A stretch of DNA of 64,000 bases from Areca catechu (GCA_021397845.1 CM038051.1:12555827-12619826); one strand, 5' to 3'. Shown: positions 36,070 to 48,450, counted from the stretch's first letter. A program made the numbers and translations. The notes: generated from the letters alone by a model not told the origin.

Positions 36070-38400
36070 CTCTGGTAATAAGCTACACATGTAAAACATG
36101 TAAAACCTTGCAGCTTAATGAAAAGAACACCATTCAACATCCAAAAAAGAACAAAAAAGAACACCATTAGCAAATATCCATATGATGCCATGCTCCCCTT
36201 TCTAAAATCTCTATCACATTCTATATCTCTATGGAGTTAACAGAAGTTTTAGTGCTTGAGAAAAACTAATGAAAGAAAAAAATCATAATAGCCATTCCCA
36301 GATATAGACATCAACTCTGGGTGATGATGATTATAATTCTCTATTCTCACATTGTTTTAATGCATTCAAGAGATTGTTTTGCAGTAAGACTGTCTTAGAA
36401 ATTCAAGATGACAAATAATGCCTAAAATAGACCATAGGTATCAAAACTGAGACCACTAAAAGCAGTTCCATGAGCCTATAACCAAATCCTAGAATCCCTC
36501 AAAATAAAAAGAAAGGGTCTTTTGTTCATACTGCATGAGAATTAGTTTTCAAGAAGATTTAACAAAGAATTTGTACCAATAGCATCCTAAAAACTGATAG
36601 ACTAATAATTACTGAATAAGTACAAGAAAAGAAAAAAAGTAGTTCTCCAACACGAACATTATTGAATGCCAGATTCGATTGAAAACAAAAACCTAAGGGG
36701 ATATGGCTCCAAAAATCAGCTTGACTATAAAAGAGTACATGAAATATCATTTTGTGGGAATAAAAGGAAAGCAGAGATCTGATTAAGAATGATTGTTAAT
36801 GGATGACTCTTGAGTGATCATTTTAGCTGTTCTGGAAGTATGGCTAAATGTAGAGACAGGCAAAGGTATATCAATTAGAACAATAACAGGATTGACGAAG
36901 TGGATAGATGTCACAGGGGTATCAGTGATTTTGCATGTACTAAAACCTTGGGGGAATATCAATGTAGTTTGCAATGCCAGAGTATTAGATGTTGGCCAAT
37001 GAAAGGAGTCCATGTATGTACAATGAGTGCTGCGGTTATATGAATGTTGAGGTGGATTTTGATGATACTAATACTGTTTGTAGATGAGTGTAGGAGTTGC
37101 GGTAATATTTGAGAGGAGATGGCATCACTTAGGAGACAAAATTAAGGTATTTAAATTAGAATCATAAGGGAAATCTCATAACAATATTGAAGGATCAGTA
37201 ATAACAGAAATGGCAGATGGAATGCTGTTCAGTCTACCTAAAAACTCTTTCATGCAAAAACACAGCCATCCAGCAAACACAAAATAATAAACAATATGTT
37301 TCAGCAGCCTAATTTCAACATCTTTATCTACAAATCCTTCTGACTAGGATGGTACCTTTAAAGCTAAACAAGAAGCTACAAAATAATTAAACAAGCAAAT
37401 CCTTGCAGCTTCAAGAAAAGAACAACCACCAGTGTATTTGTGCTAACACAATCCTCCTCCTAAAATCTTCAGAACTATTTTACATTTTATGTCCCTATGG
37501 TGTTACTAAAGATACTAGCTCTTGATAGAAACAAATGGGAAATAAAGAATTATAAAAGCCATTCTCAGGCATACACTAACTCTGTTTGGTTATCATTATA
37601 CCTTATAATTCTCAGATAGTTATAAGTTATAACTATTTTTCCATTAATTTTTATCTTAAAAATTCAAGATACTGCTTAAGAGTAAGAATGCCTACAGAAT
37701 TCAAGATAACATCTCATGCCTGACAACAAGCATCGGTATGAAAGGTTAAAGTCATGAAAACAGTTTCAGGAACCTGCCACCTAGAATCTCTGAAAATAAC
37801 AGAGTCCTAATGTCAGCTGAATCCTAATTTTTAAGAGGATTGGAATAAACAATATATTCCAATTGTATCATAAAAACATGCAGACACATAATCACTGAAT
37901 AACTACAACAAGAAAATGAAAGCACCAAAGAATGATGTTTGAGATATAACTCTGCAGTGATCATTTTAGCTATTCTGGATGTTCTAACAAATTTAGAGGT
38001 AAAAGAAAGCATATTTTGGTTTAAACTGTAACAGGGCCAATGAAGCACCGAAAGTTACTATGAGTATCAGGGATCGTTGAATGTCTGAGAATTTGGGGAA
38101 ACTATAATGAAAGAGAAATATGGTTCCAATGCATCTCACTGTAACTAAGATCTCATTCCTCGAAAACCCACTGCTATTTCCATGCAGAATCAATAGCCAT
38201 AAGCCATATCAGCAGAAATTCACATCATCGAACCACCAAAACCAAATTCATGCTCAACATCTTTCTCCCACCCCTGCTAAGAGTGCTTTGTAAAATCCAC
38301 CAATTCATTTTCCTTTCATGATCTCCAATCCTAATATTGAAGTAATGTACATGCACTGATGCAAAGACCATGGCAATGGTATCTCTGAATCTAACAAATA
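36070..38400. repeat. Diverged tandem duplication of about 1.3 kb
   Basis: Blocks in 36090-36860 recur in the same order in 37395-37985. Examples are CTTGCAGCTT near 36107 and 37405, AAAATCT...TCTCTATGG with its parallel ACATTTTATGTCCCTATGG, a CACTGAATAA/TACTGAATAA block near 36611 and 37893, and AGTGATCATTTTAGCT at 36813 and 37957. Copies differ by substitutions and many small indels. No coding content was recognised in either copy, so the duplicated unit may be non-coding or a decayed repeat. Confidence 0.65.
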
Positions 38401-38866
38401 ACTCCACCTATAATATCCTTAAATAAACCAATGCAACTCTAATAGCCTAAAAAAAATGCCATTTTTCCTTTCAAAGTGGCAATAATCCAACAGAATCCAC
38501 ATCACTGCAAATAAAAGAAGTAAACTTCGAAGCTCAAACACAGAAGAGCAACAAATTATACTTACAAATTCCAAAAAAAAAAAAGTTTAAGATTATTATC
38601 CTAGCTATAAAGATTATTGAACAACATAACAAAAGTAAGATACATGACAACATTAATCATCATCATAAAGTTCAAGATTAAGACCAAACATAACTAATTC
38701 AGAAGCACAACACTATTCTAATTAATTCAAATACAAGTACACTTTGAAGTCCTCGTATACATTACACGCCGATCATAGAGATTTTATATATATGCAACGG
38801 AAAGGAAGGAAGCACGTAGATAGAAATGAGATGAGAAGATAAAAACAGACATATTTTGAGGTCAGA
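38401..38866 (-). other. Region downstream of the serine acetyltransferase gene
   Basis: AT-rich non-coding sequence that should include the 3' UTR of the gene ending at 38867. No distinct poly(A) signal was singled out. Confidence 0.45.
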
Positions 38867-39748
38867 TTAGATGATGTAGTCGGACCACTCGGTGATGAAG
38901 GAAGTGTGATCCATGGACTCCCCTGGGACGTCCTCGTGCCTGGCGGGCTTCTCCTTGCCGCCGACGAGCCTGGCTGGGTTGCCAACGGCGGTAGTTCGGG
39001 GCGGGACGTCTATGAGGACGACGGATCCGGCGCCAATCTTGGCGCCCTCACCGATACGGACGTTGCCGAGGATGGTGGCGCCAGCGCCGATGAGGACGCC
39101 GTCGCCAATCTTGGGGTGGCGGTCGCCGACGGCCTTGCCGGTTCCGCCGAGGGTGACGTGGTGGAGGATGGAGACGTTGTTGCCGACGACCGCGGTCTCG
39201 CCGATGACGACGCCGGTGGCGTGGTCGAGGAGGAGGCCGCGGCCGAGGCGTGCGGCGGGGTGGATGTCGACGGCGAAGACGTCCGCGATGCGGGACTGGA
39301 GGGCGAGGGCGAGAGGCCGGCGGTGCTGTTGCCAGAGGAGGTGGGAGACGCGGTGGGCCTGGACGGCGAGGAAGCCCTTATAGTTGAGGAGGCAGTGGGA
39401 GAAGGAGGAGCAGGCGGGGTCGCGGTGGCGGGCCGCAAGGAGGTCGGCGACGGTGGCTGCGCGGACGGAGGGTTGGGCGGAGAGGGAGCCGAGGAAGAGG
39501 TCGTAGAGGAGGGTGGAGAGGAGAGTCGAAGAGCAGAGTTTGTTGGCGAGGTGGAAGGAGAGGGAGCGGGCCAGAGACGGGTGGGAGAGGATGGTGGCGT
39601 AGAGATAGCTTGCGAGGGCGGGCTCCGACTCTGCGTCGCGCCGGGCCTCCGCCTTGATCTGCGACCAGAGCCACGCTTCCTCGTCCACCGACTCCGGCGG
39701 AGGGAAACTCGGCACCTCATCGCGGTTCTGCTGCTGCCCCGCCGGCAT
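38867..39748 (-). CDS. SAT: Serine O-acetyltransferase (cytosolic type)
   Basis: This single exon of 882 nt encodes 293 aa from the ATG at 39748 (MPAGQQQ) to the TAA at 38867-38869. The reading frame is open further upstream but only from a non-ATG codon. The enzyme transfers acetyl from acetyl-CoA to L-serine, giving O-acetylserine for cysteine synthesis. The N-terminal alpha-helical SATase domain spans about 20-150. The left-handed beta-helix (hexapeptide repeats) spans about 155-265. Catalytic equivalents of E. coli Asp143 and His158 are Asp161 and His176, and His211 matches His193. The C-terminal tail ends in ...SDYII; the final Ile is what docks into O-acetylserine (thiol)lyase in the cysteine synthase complex. 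No transit peptide is seen and MPAG is typical of cytosolic isoforms. The intronless structure is usual for plant SAT genes. G+C is far above the surroundings. Confidence 0.95.
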   Translation of the reverse strand: MPAGQQQNRDEVPSFPPPESVDEEAWLWSQIKAEARRDAESEPALASYLYATILSHPSLARSLSFHLANKLCSSTLLSTLLYDLFLGSLSAQPSVRAATVADLLAARHRDPACSSFSHCLLNYKGFLAVQAHRVSHLLWQQHRRPLALALQSRIADVFAVDIHPAARLGRGLLLDHATGVVIGETAVVGNNVSILHHVTLGGTGKAVGDRHPKIGDGVLIGAGATILGNVRIGEGAKIGAGSVVLIDVPPRTTAVGNPARLVGGKEKPARHEDVPGESMDHTSFITEWSDYII

Positions 39749-40600
39749 GTCGTCGCTCCTTCTTCGCCGCCGGTGGTGATGGTTACGGTGATGGGAAGAG
39801 AAGACTAGAAGTCTAGAATGGAGAATGGAGAATGGAGAATGGTCGTGGGTTGTTGTATGCGGTGACAGCACAAAAAAAAAAAAAAAAAAAAAAAATCGAT
39901 TGTTGTTTTTCTAGAAAAAATAATTTTGAAAGAGTGGAAAAATCTATATTTATGTATTTTTTTGGATAAATATATTATTATGGTGTGCGGATGTCTGAAA
40001 ACCAAGGCTGTGATTTTCTTTTTAAAATAATAATAATAATGAGTTATAAAGAATAATATTAAGTAAGGGGTTTCTAGAACGGGTTTGGATTGGTGGCAGG
40101 GAAGCGTATGGTGCTCATCCTCACTAATGGTGTATTTTATTATAACATGCTAGGGAATCAAAAGCTTGGTGTAATGAACCATATAAGATCATTGGAGTTT
40201 TCAACATGAATTATTGAACATGTGCTATTTTCCGATCATCCATTAATGAAAAGGAAATTTGTAATGAACCATACAAGATCTAACTAGAAAGTGTCATAGC
40301 CAATGAAGTGGCTATTGAAGAATGATATGTATGTTTTCATTCAAGAATGAAAATGATCTCCTTTATCAAAAGTTTCTTATTATTTTTCTCCTTTTGTTAG
40401 ACTTTTTGTGAGTTTTGAGAAATTTCTACAAGCTACTTTTAGGTACCATGAGATTAAATTGTAAGTAATTAGATGAATCATCCCCCTCTCTAACTGGATG
40501 ATCAGGTTTCACAATAAGCAACCCACTCTCTTACGTAAATTTATCTTGATCCTGAAATTAGTATTGATACATAAGAGTTGGTGTTTCGGCCAAAAGACCA
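39749..40600 (-). promoter_or_regulatory. Leader and upstream region of the SAT gene
   Basis: Upstream of the start codon on the minus strand. A GAATGGAGAATG-type tandem triplicate lies near 39817-39841, and about 24 A (T on the coding strand) at 39872-39895. Beyond that the sequence is AT-rich and without genes. I cannot place the transcription start. Confidence 0.4.
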
Positions 40601-40689
40601 GACCGTAAGATCCACTCACGTCTCTCCTTCCTCCTTCTCCTCTTTCTTCTTCTCCTTTTTCTTCTTCTTTAATTTAATTTATTTTATTT

Positions 40690-41640
40690 TACAAGTGGGC
40701 TATCGTACAATTTTGGTACGAGAGTGGTCCTTAAAAATCAAAAAATAAAAGCTTCGATAAGCATAGCAGAAGGACCTCACCCAAGTACGAGGACCAATCA
40801 AGGAATGGTTAGCAACAAAGGATACTATTCAATCAGTTATACTGTTCGCCTCTCGAAACATATGACGAACAAACACCATAGCAGAATCTCGAACAAATCT
40901 TCAAATGTTACAAAGAAGCAGACGAGCTTCTAGCTACTTCAACTTATCTTGAATCTAGTCAATAAAGATTACAAAGCCTCTCTCAATAAAGATCCTTTTC
41001 GCATGCAACTCCTGTCAGGCACAGATGATATTTGCTTAGGCCACTCTGAACTTGACTTTCGGGATGGAGAGCACATATAGTCTAGGGCCCCCTGCCACCA
41101 AAAGTCTGTTGTCAGAGCCTTGGATGACATGCCTAGCACGGACACTCCTAACGTTATGATTAAAGTTCACCTTTACAAATCCCGAAGGAGAGGGCTTCCA
41201 GAAAATAAAAAGAACCATCCAAGTCACTATTAAGATAACATGGGAGTCCTAGGACTTCGGGCATGAATGGACATGGTCGCAGCATCATAATGACAATATT
41301 CGGTAGCCAAACATATAGCTCTCTCCAATACCTAATGCGCAAGTACCATCTCGGTTCAAACACAAAGCTATTCCTGAAAAGCCAGATTTGATAGGCAATG
41401 TATACTAACAAACCATCCATCTCAGTTGAACTCTGACAGACCGCATCCAGGAAAGGACCAAGCCAGGTGCTGCCACTCTCCTAGCGCTTATTCTTTGCCA
41501 TCCTCCTGATCAACCTTGCTCTCGGACAACGTAGGATGGCATGCTTAGTAAACTCCTCATCTAGCCCACAAACTAGGTAAGAGATGGACAACACCATACC
41601 CTTGTCCCTAAGGTGATAGTGTTGGGAGACGATTCCAAGC
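40690..41640 (-). pseudogene. LINE remnant: zinc-knuckle and RNase H end of a reverse transcriptase ORF
   Basis: Read right to left, about 41600-41480 gives VCGLDEEFTKHAILRCPRA, the zf-RVT region with its Cys/His spacing. Next comes AYQIWLFRNSFVF (41420-41360), then the RNase H start WKPSPSGFVKVNF (near 41210) and its C-terminal REANSITDWIVSFVANH (near 40830). Stops and frame changes interrupt it, including one after KNKR near 41480 and several after 41036. These segments and their order are typical of plant L1-type LINEs. The reverse transcriptase core and endonuclease are missing, as in 5'-truncated copies. Confidence 0.75.
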
Positions 41641-41749
41641 AACTTTATAAGGGAAAAGTCTCACTCTGGGATGAGCGGCTACTCTCTAGATCTATGATCT
41701 CAATTCTGCTGTTAAGTGAGACTACAAATTTGAAAGAGGGCCCTGACTA

Positions 41750-42182
41750 AGGATAAAAATAGTATAGATAATATTTGATTGGATTCGATTTCATTTCTGA
41801 ATCTATCCGGATATGGATAGAAATTTGAGCATTTGACTAATACCCGTCTTCATATCTATATTCGTAAAAAAAAAAATATGGATATGGAAATATAACTATC
41901 CAATCCATATCTGAATATCCAATTCTACTTTTAACTTTATTTAATTTAATATAGTACTTATCAATTTTTTAAATATATATATATATATTAATATTTTATT
42001 AACTTAATTTATTCTTTATTTAACAATATTTTTGATTCTATAATCATAACATTTAATTATCCGATTTATATCCATATCCATTTAAAATAAATATAAATAT
42101 AAATTTTAATATCTGATTAATATCCGTATCCGTATCTGTATTCGTCAAACAAAATAAATATGGATATGGATATACTAATATC
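41750..42182. repeat. AT-rich repeat with GGATATGGATA motifs, cut by an LTR element
   Basis: GGATATGGATA-like and ATCCGTATCCGTATC-like phrases recur across 41800-42180, and a stretch near 41835-41870 is echoed at about 42110-42150 (TAATATCCGTATCCGTATCTGTATTCGT). It may be a non-autonomous DNA element into which the 42183-49863 retrotransposon inserted, but I found no ends. Confidence 0.4.
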
Positions 42183-43642
42183 TGTTGTGGCCTGAATTGT
42201 CGTGGCCCGTAGCTCCAGCGAGTCACCGCCGCGTCAGGTGCCTCCTCCCACCGGGAGCGCTCCCTCCCTTATGGGGGTCGGCTCTTTGACCCGCTCGGCC
42301 TGCAAAACAGAGGAGACCCGGATCGGGGATTCTAACGAGGACACTCCGACGATCAAGTCAGTGGGACGATCGAGAGAAACAGAACCTCTAAGGTGGAGAG
42401 CTCAAGAGACTCCCTCGCCTCAGGGGGTGATAAGATGACAATAATCAAATAACGGAATGAAAGGAAAGAATGGGAATGGAGAGAGCAGGGAGCAGGGAGG
42501 ATCCCTCTGGCCGGTCCCTTGGCCATTGAGCTCTCGGCTATTTGCTTACCTCTCTCTCCCTCCCGCTCATTTACCTTCTTACTTACCTCCCTCTTCTTTT
42601 CTGGCTGTCCTAATGTCCTTCTTCGCGTGTCCTCTTGTGGAGTCTTCTCCGGAGGGGCTTGCCGTTGCTCGTGGCTCCTCCTTCTTCCTCTTCCGGTCCT
42701 CTCCCTCGGAGGAGGGAGGTCTGCGGATCTCTCTCGTTCTCCGGAGAGGGTGCCTCCCTTCCTTTCCCCTCCCGAGGGGTGTGAGAGCCTTCTCTCCCTC
42801 GTCCCGGAGAGAGAGAGAGAGTCCTCCTTTCTCTCCCTCAGGAGGAGAGCCCTCGTCCTTTCGCCCCCCCTTGAAAGAGGGAGTGTCCTTTTCCTTAAGA
42901 GGGGCAGGAGCTGCCCGCTGAGTCCCGTGCCATGGTGGGAAGTTTCCATTCCTGAAAGGACCGTCTGGATGTTGCAGGGTCTGCGGCCTGGCAGGATTCT
43001 CCTTTTGGGGGAACCCTGGGTCTCACGCCGCATGGGTCAGCGTCCTTCGATCGTACAACAGTGGACATGGCAGCATGTTACAGGGCCCTGGGCCTGACGG
43101 GGCTTATTTTGTGCAAGGCTTGCGAGCGACATGTTGCAAAGCTGGTATTGGTGGCAGGACCTACCCCACCTTCCGGGGATTGCAGGTGGACAGGAACCTC
43201 TGCGCCATGGTTCAAATTCTTGTGATCTTTCCCTCCTTCATCGCTGGCGGGAATTCTGGCCTTTGTATGGCAGGGAGGGACCTCCATTTGGGAGGTTCGC
43301 CTTCAGCAGTGAGAGCCAGACCCTGCTTGGAAGTTAACCTCAGACGGAGGGTGCGCTGCACGAGCTCGACTCCGGCTGGGAGCTGACCTTGGTAGGAGGG
43401 CTCGCTTTATGAGCTCGACCCCGGCTGGGAGTTGACCTCAGCAGGAGGGCTCGCTTTATGAGCTCGATCCCAGTTAGGAGCTGACCTCGACAGGAGGGCT
43501 CACTTCGGCGACATGAGTATGGTCCCGGCTGGGTGCTGGCCTCGGCCTCCACTTGGGGGCTGCATCCAGGTGGCAGTCCTCATCCGTGCAGCTGCCGACT
43601 GGTGGCTGAATGGGCTCCACATCAGCGGATGTTGTCACATCA
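42183..43642 (-). repeat. 3' LTR of the gypsy/Tat-like element
   Basis: 1460 bp, colinear with 48471-49863. It contains blocks of short inverted CTCTCC/GGAGAG sequence near 42700-42900. A 154-aa ORF opposite the element's sense strand (42457-42921) is also present in the other LTR. It has no known domain and is Ser/Pro/Leu-rich, so it is probably chance. Confidence 0.88.
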
Positions 43643-43660
43643 GATGGCCCCCACTCCAGA
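43643..43660 (-). other. Polypurine tract next to the 3' LTR
   Basis: On the minus strand it reads TCTGGAGTGGGGGCCATC, directly followed by the LTR start TGATGTG. This is the expected place and composition for the plus-strand primer of reverse transcription. Confidence 0.75.
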
Positions 43661-45019
43661 GCCTAGAGAACGAAGCATCGCTCGGGGCGATGGGAGTAAC
43701 GACCATGCTGACATGGAGGGACGCATCTTCTGCACCATCAATGCTTTGACTGGGCATGCCCCGAAGATCACGCCTTTGTATTAATGGGGCACTACGCTCA
43801 GTTTTCCAACGGAGGGCTCACCAAAGCCCTGGCTCAGTCAAGGCGTCAGTTCTGCGAATCGAAGCATCGGGATGCGCCTGGTGCCGCCACGTGGTGGCTC
43901 TTGGATGGCTCTGTGACTTTTAAAAGGTCTCCGGGTGTAGGTGGCCAGGATTCCGCAAAGCTTCCTTCTTCCTTCTTTAGCTCCCTTTTTGCTTCAGTGT
44001 TGGCCTACATGTTCTCCTTTTTCGATCCTCCTCCCTCAGCCTGTGCTGAGGGAGGGCTCTTGATAGACTTCAGGGTTTTGACCTAAGACCTAGAGGGCCA
44101 AATGAAGGTTCTCTATGAGCGGCCAGCCAACGTCAAGGCGAGGGCGTCTGGTTCGAAGAAGAAATCCATCGAGCTCGAAGCTTTCCCCATGGATGTAAAG
44201 GGGGAGAGCCTCCGGTCGCACTGCAGGGGCAGAGAAAGTGGCTGTCTCAAAAGCGGAGGCATCTGGAGCCACCACCCGGTTCACAAGACTGGAGATTTTA
44301 TAGGAGGTGGTGGTCCGGATTATGGTCGCTGTGAAAGGGGCCACGGCCATTGCAGTGCTGTCAAGAGCATCTTGCTGTAGCTGCTCTTGGAATCATGGGA
44401 TCGATGAATTCCAAGGATGGGGCGGCGGAGCCGATGCCAGGCTCTAGAGACCCAGCAAACTCCTGGGAAGGACGGCATGATAGAGGTGGATGCATGAGGG
44501 TTTCTCCTTCCCAGCAAGCTCACTTGAAGAAGGGCACCCGCCTCCTGGAGTATGAGGGACTGGAATGCTCCACCCAGTCCTGTGGACGAAGTCCAGAGCC
44601 GAAGTACTAGCCCGTCGGTTGGGCGAGAGGCAGCAAGGGAGACCTAAAGTTCATTTCTTCTCACCCTGTAACTTAGAATTTCAAGGGGTCTCTTGACCTA
44701 TCGGGAGCCTCCATAGGATGTAAGAGAATTTTGATCAATGAAGGTGCCTCTTCCATTACAACTGTTGTTCTCTTTTCTTCTTCTTTTTTTTTTTCTTCTC
44801 TTTCCTCTCTGTTTTTTTTCTCTTTTTTTTTTTTGGATTGAATCTGGTGCTCGGCCTCCCGGGTTGCTGGGGGCCTCTCCCCGATGTGAGGGACGTTCTG
44901 ATGAGGGTGATTTTTCTGTCCTCTTCAATCGGAATACTTGGTGTTGCCGCCATTTTACTTATCGTTTTTCTTCCCTTTAGCTTGGACTGCTTTCGAGGGG
45001 TTTCTTCAATCTGCCAAGC
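43661..45019 (-). other. Unique part of the element's interior
   Basis: About 1.36 kb between the polypurine tract and the tandem array. ORFs up to 100 aa exist on both strands but none has gag or pol motifs. A T-rich run occurs at 44775-44835. Confidence 0.6.
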
Positions 45020-48000
45020 CGTGAGTCAGGCGACCGACGGTGGGAGTTCAAGTATTTTCTACTGACATCTCCAGGCCGTGAGCAAGGCAACCGGATGCAG
45101 GGCTTCCAGAGTATCCTGGCTTAGTTCGCTACGCTGTGAGTCAAGGGGCAGATGGCGAGACATCTGAAGTTTCCTGGCAAACATCTCCGAACTGTGAGTA
45201 AGGCAGTGGGTGCGAGACTTCGTGAGTTTCCCGGCTTATAAGTGCCAAACTATAAGTTACGCGGTAGATGGCGGGGTTCTAGGGATCCCCAACCGCATTT
45301 CAAGATTGTGAGCGGGGTAACTGAGCGCGGGTTCGTCGAAAGGACCTGGCTCGGAGGTTGCCCAGCTGCAGGTCTCGTGGTAGATGACGGGCTATCTTGT
45401 GGTCACCTTAGGGTTGTGTGCTCGTCTGATGAAAAGTTGCCATGTCGTGAGTCTCGTGGTAGACGGCACCTTGGTACTACCCCTGGGCTGTGAGCTAGGC
45501 CGAGGAAGGCGAGCCTGATGGAGGGCCCGGCTTGAGGGTGCCGAACTGTGAGTCATACGGTAGGTAGTGGATTGCCTCGCCGCCACCTCCGGGCTGTGAG
45601 CTCGGCTAAAGAAGAGTTGCCATGCCATGAGTCTCGCGGTAGACGGTACCTTGGTGCCGCCTTCAGGCTGTGAGCATGACTGATGAGGGTACCGAGCTTC
45701 TCGATTTGCCACGCTGTGAGTCACACAATAGATGGCAGCTTGGTGCCGTCTCTGGACTGTGAGCGCGGCCATGAGGTTATGGGATGCCGGACTTATGAGT
45801 GGGCCAAGCTATGAGTCTCGCGATAGACGGCACCTTGGTGCTGCCTCCGGGCTGTGAGCTAGGCTGAGGAAGGCGGGCCTGGCTTGAGGGTGCCAAACTA
45901 TGAGTCACATGGTAGGTGGTGGGTTGCCCCGCCGCCACCTCCGGGCTGTGAGCTCAACTGAGGAAGAGTTGCCATGCTGTGAGTCTCGCGATAGACGGCA
46001 CCTTGGTGCCGCCTTCGGGCTGTAAGCACGGCTAATGAGGGCACCGAGCTTCTCGATTTGCCATGCTATGAGTCACATGATAGATGACGGCTTGGTGCCG
46101 TCTCCGGGCTATGAGCGCGGCCATGAGGCTATGGGGTGTCGGACTTATTAGTGGGTCAAGCGGTGAGTCTCGCGGTAGACGGCACCTTGGTGCCACCTCC
46201 GGGCTGTGAGCATGACTGATGAGGGCACCGAGCTTCTCGATTCGCCACACCGTGAGTCACACGGTAGATGGCAGCTTGGTGCCGTCTCCGGACTGTGAGC
46301 GCGGCAATGAGGCTGTGGAGTGCCGGACTTATGAGTGGGCCAAGCTGCGAGTCTCGCGGTAGATGGCATCTTGGTGCCGTCTCTGGGCTGTGAGCTAGGC
46401 TGAGGAAGGCGGGCCTGATGGAGGGCACGGCTTGAGGGTGCCGAACTGTGAGTCATACGGTAGGTGGTGGATTGCCCCGCCGCCACCTCCGAACTGTGAG
46501 CTCGACTGAGGAAGAGTTGCCATGCTGTGAGTCTCGCGGTAGACGGTACCTTGGTGCCGCCTCCGGGCTGTGAGCACGGTTGATGAGGGCATCGAGCTTC
46601 TCGATTCGCTATGCTATGAGTCACATGGTAGATGACAGCTTGGTGCCGTCTCCGGGCTATGAGCGCGGCTATGAGGCTGTGGGATGTCGGACTTATGAGT
46701 GGGTCAAGTGATGAGTCTCACGATAGACGGCACCTAGGTGCCGCCTCCAGGTTATGAGCTAGGCTGAGGAAGGCGGGCCTGATGGAGGGCCTGACTTGAG
46801 GGTGCCGAACTGTGAGTCACACGGTAAGTGGCGGGTTGCCCTGCTGCCACCTCCCGGCTGTGAGCTCGGTTGAAGAAGAGTTGCCATGCCATGAGTCTTG
46901 CGGTAGACGGCACCTTGGTGCCGCCTCCGGGCTGTGAGCATGGCTAATAAGGGTGCCGAGCTTCTCGATTCGCCATGTTGTGAGTCACATGGTAGACGAC
47001 AGCTTGGTGCCGTCTCCGGGCTATGAGCGCGGCCATGAGATTGTGAGGTACCAGACTTATGAGTGGGCCAAGTTGTGAGTCTCGCAGTAGATGACACCTT
47101 GATGCCATCTCCGGGCTGTGAGCTAGGCTGAGGAAGGCGGGCCTGATGGAGGGCCCGGCTTGAGGGTGCCAAACCGAGTCACACGGTAGGTGGCCGGTTG
47201 CCCCGCCGCCACCTCCGGGCTGTGAGCTCGGCTGAGGAAGAGTTGTCGTGCCGTGAGTCTTGCGATAGACAGCACTTTGGTGCCACCTCCGGGCTGTGAG
47301 CACGGTTGATGAGAGCGTCGAGCTTCTCAATTCGCCATGCTGTGAGTCACACGGTAGACGATAGCTTGGTGCCGTCTCCGGGCTATGAGCGCGGTCATGA
47401 GGTTATGGGGCGCCGGACTTATAAGTGGGCCAAGCTGTGAGTCTCATGGTAGACGGCACCTTGGTGCCGCCTTCGGGCTATGAGCTAGGTTGAGGAAGGC
47501 ATGCCTGATGGAGGGCCCGGCTTGAGGGTGCTGAATTGTGAGTCACATGGTAGGTGGCGGGTTGCCCCGCCGCCACCTCTGGGCTGTGAGCTTGGCTGAG
47601 GAAGAGTTGCCATGCCGTGAATCTCGCGGTAGACGGCACCTTGGTGCCGCCTCTGGGTTTTGAGCATGGCTGATGAAGGCGGACCTGATGGAGGGCCCGG
47701 CTTGAGGGTGCCGAACTGTGAGTCACATGGTAGGTGGTGGGTTGCCCCGCCGCCACCTCCAGGCTGTGAGATTGGCTGATGAAGGCGGGCCTAATGGAGG
47801 GCCCGGCTTGAGGGGGGACCCGGCTTGAGTCTGCCGGACTTTGAGTCGGACAGGGGCGTCCCTGCACAGATGAAAGGAAAAATTGCATGAAAAAAGGACT
47901 TAAATAATTGAAAAGAAGTTTTATATCACCGGTAGCGCTCTCTTAAGTTTCTCGTGCTCTAGGTTCGCGAGCGTCGAGAGGCGCCGGGACCAGCAAGGTA

Positions 48001-48190
48001 GTAGGCTCCGTCCGGTTGGGCTTCGACCCCTTCATTGGGGCCCCTTGGAGGGGGGTTGCAATAGCACGCCATCTTTCATCGATAGGTTGCCCCCGAAATA
48101 AGGCCCCGTCTCTAGTTAGTTTGCCTCGCTGCGAGTCACGCGGCGGGTGGCATCTCGCTGCCATCTTCGGATCATGAGCGAGACAATGGT
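45020..48190. repeat. Nested (higher-order) tandem repeat array, about 364-bp units
   Basis: The phrase TGAGCTAGGCTGAGGAAGGC returns near 45491, 45855, 46391, 46755, 47119 and 47481, at steps of about 364 bp (one step about 536). Each large unit holds four related sub-units, each with TGAGTC, CGGTAGACGGCACCTTGGTGCCG-like and CTCCGGGCTGTGAG blocks, spaced 100, 79, 88 and 97 bp in the unit I measured. The edges (45020-45440 and 47800-48190) are more diverged. Minus-strand ORFs of 100-158 aa are translations of the repeat and keep breaking because 364 is not a multiple of three. Confidence 0.85.
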
Positions 48191-48450
48191 GCTTGCCCTT
48201 GGCGGTGATGGAGAGGCTTCTCTGGAGAGTACCATGAAAGGTGGCAGGTGTTCGGACAAGCCCCTCTCTCCGCTATCACAAGACCCTTTTCTCCTCATTC
48301 TTTGGGTGGGCTCCCTGGAGGGAGCTCTCGTGTCCTCCGCCTACCCTCCAGGGAAGCGGCTACCGTCGTTCCATCAGTTGGAGAGTCTGGATCCTCAGCC
48401 TTGGCCGAAGTCCTCTAAACCCCCTAAATCGTCTGTTGCTTGTCTGCACC

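Noticed and set aside
38906..39808. A 300-aa ORF on the plus strand
   Set aside because: It lies antisense to the serine acetyltransferase over its whole length. High third-position G+C in the real gene removes stops on the other strand. The product is Gly/Asp/Val/Glu-rich with no domain.
39749..39871. 41-residue N-terminal extension of the serine acetyltransferase as a transit peptide
   Set aside because: The open frame upstream starts with GTG and contains no ATG. The MPAG start is the one typical of cytosolic isoforms.
42353..43097. ORFs up to 226 aa in the LTR of the gypsy/Tat-like element
   Set aside because: The long minus-strand frame is not kept in the other LTR, which argues against selection. 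Composition is simple (Arg/Glu/Ser/Pro).
45392..47888. Repeated 126-158-aa ORFs in the tandem array
   Set aside because: They are translations of the repeat unit, restart after frame changes, and the unit length is not a multiple of three.
45020..48190. CRISPR-like array
   Set aside because: Repeats are long, diverged and nested, with no unique spacers of constant size, and the DNA is a plant retrotransposon interior.
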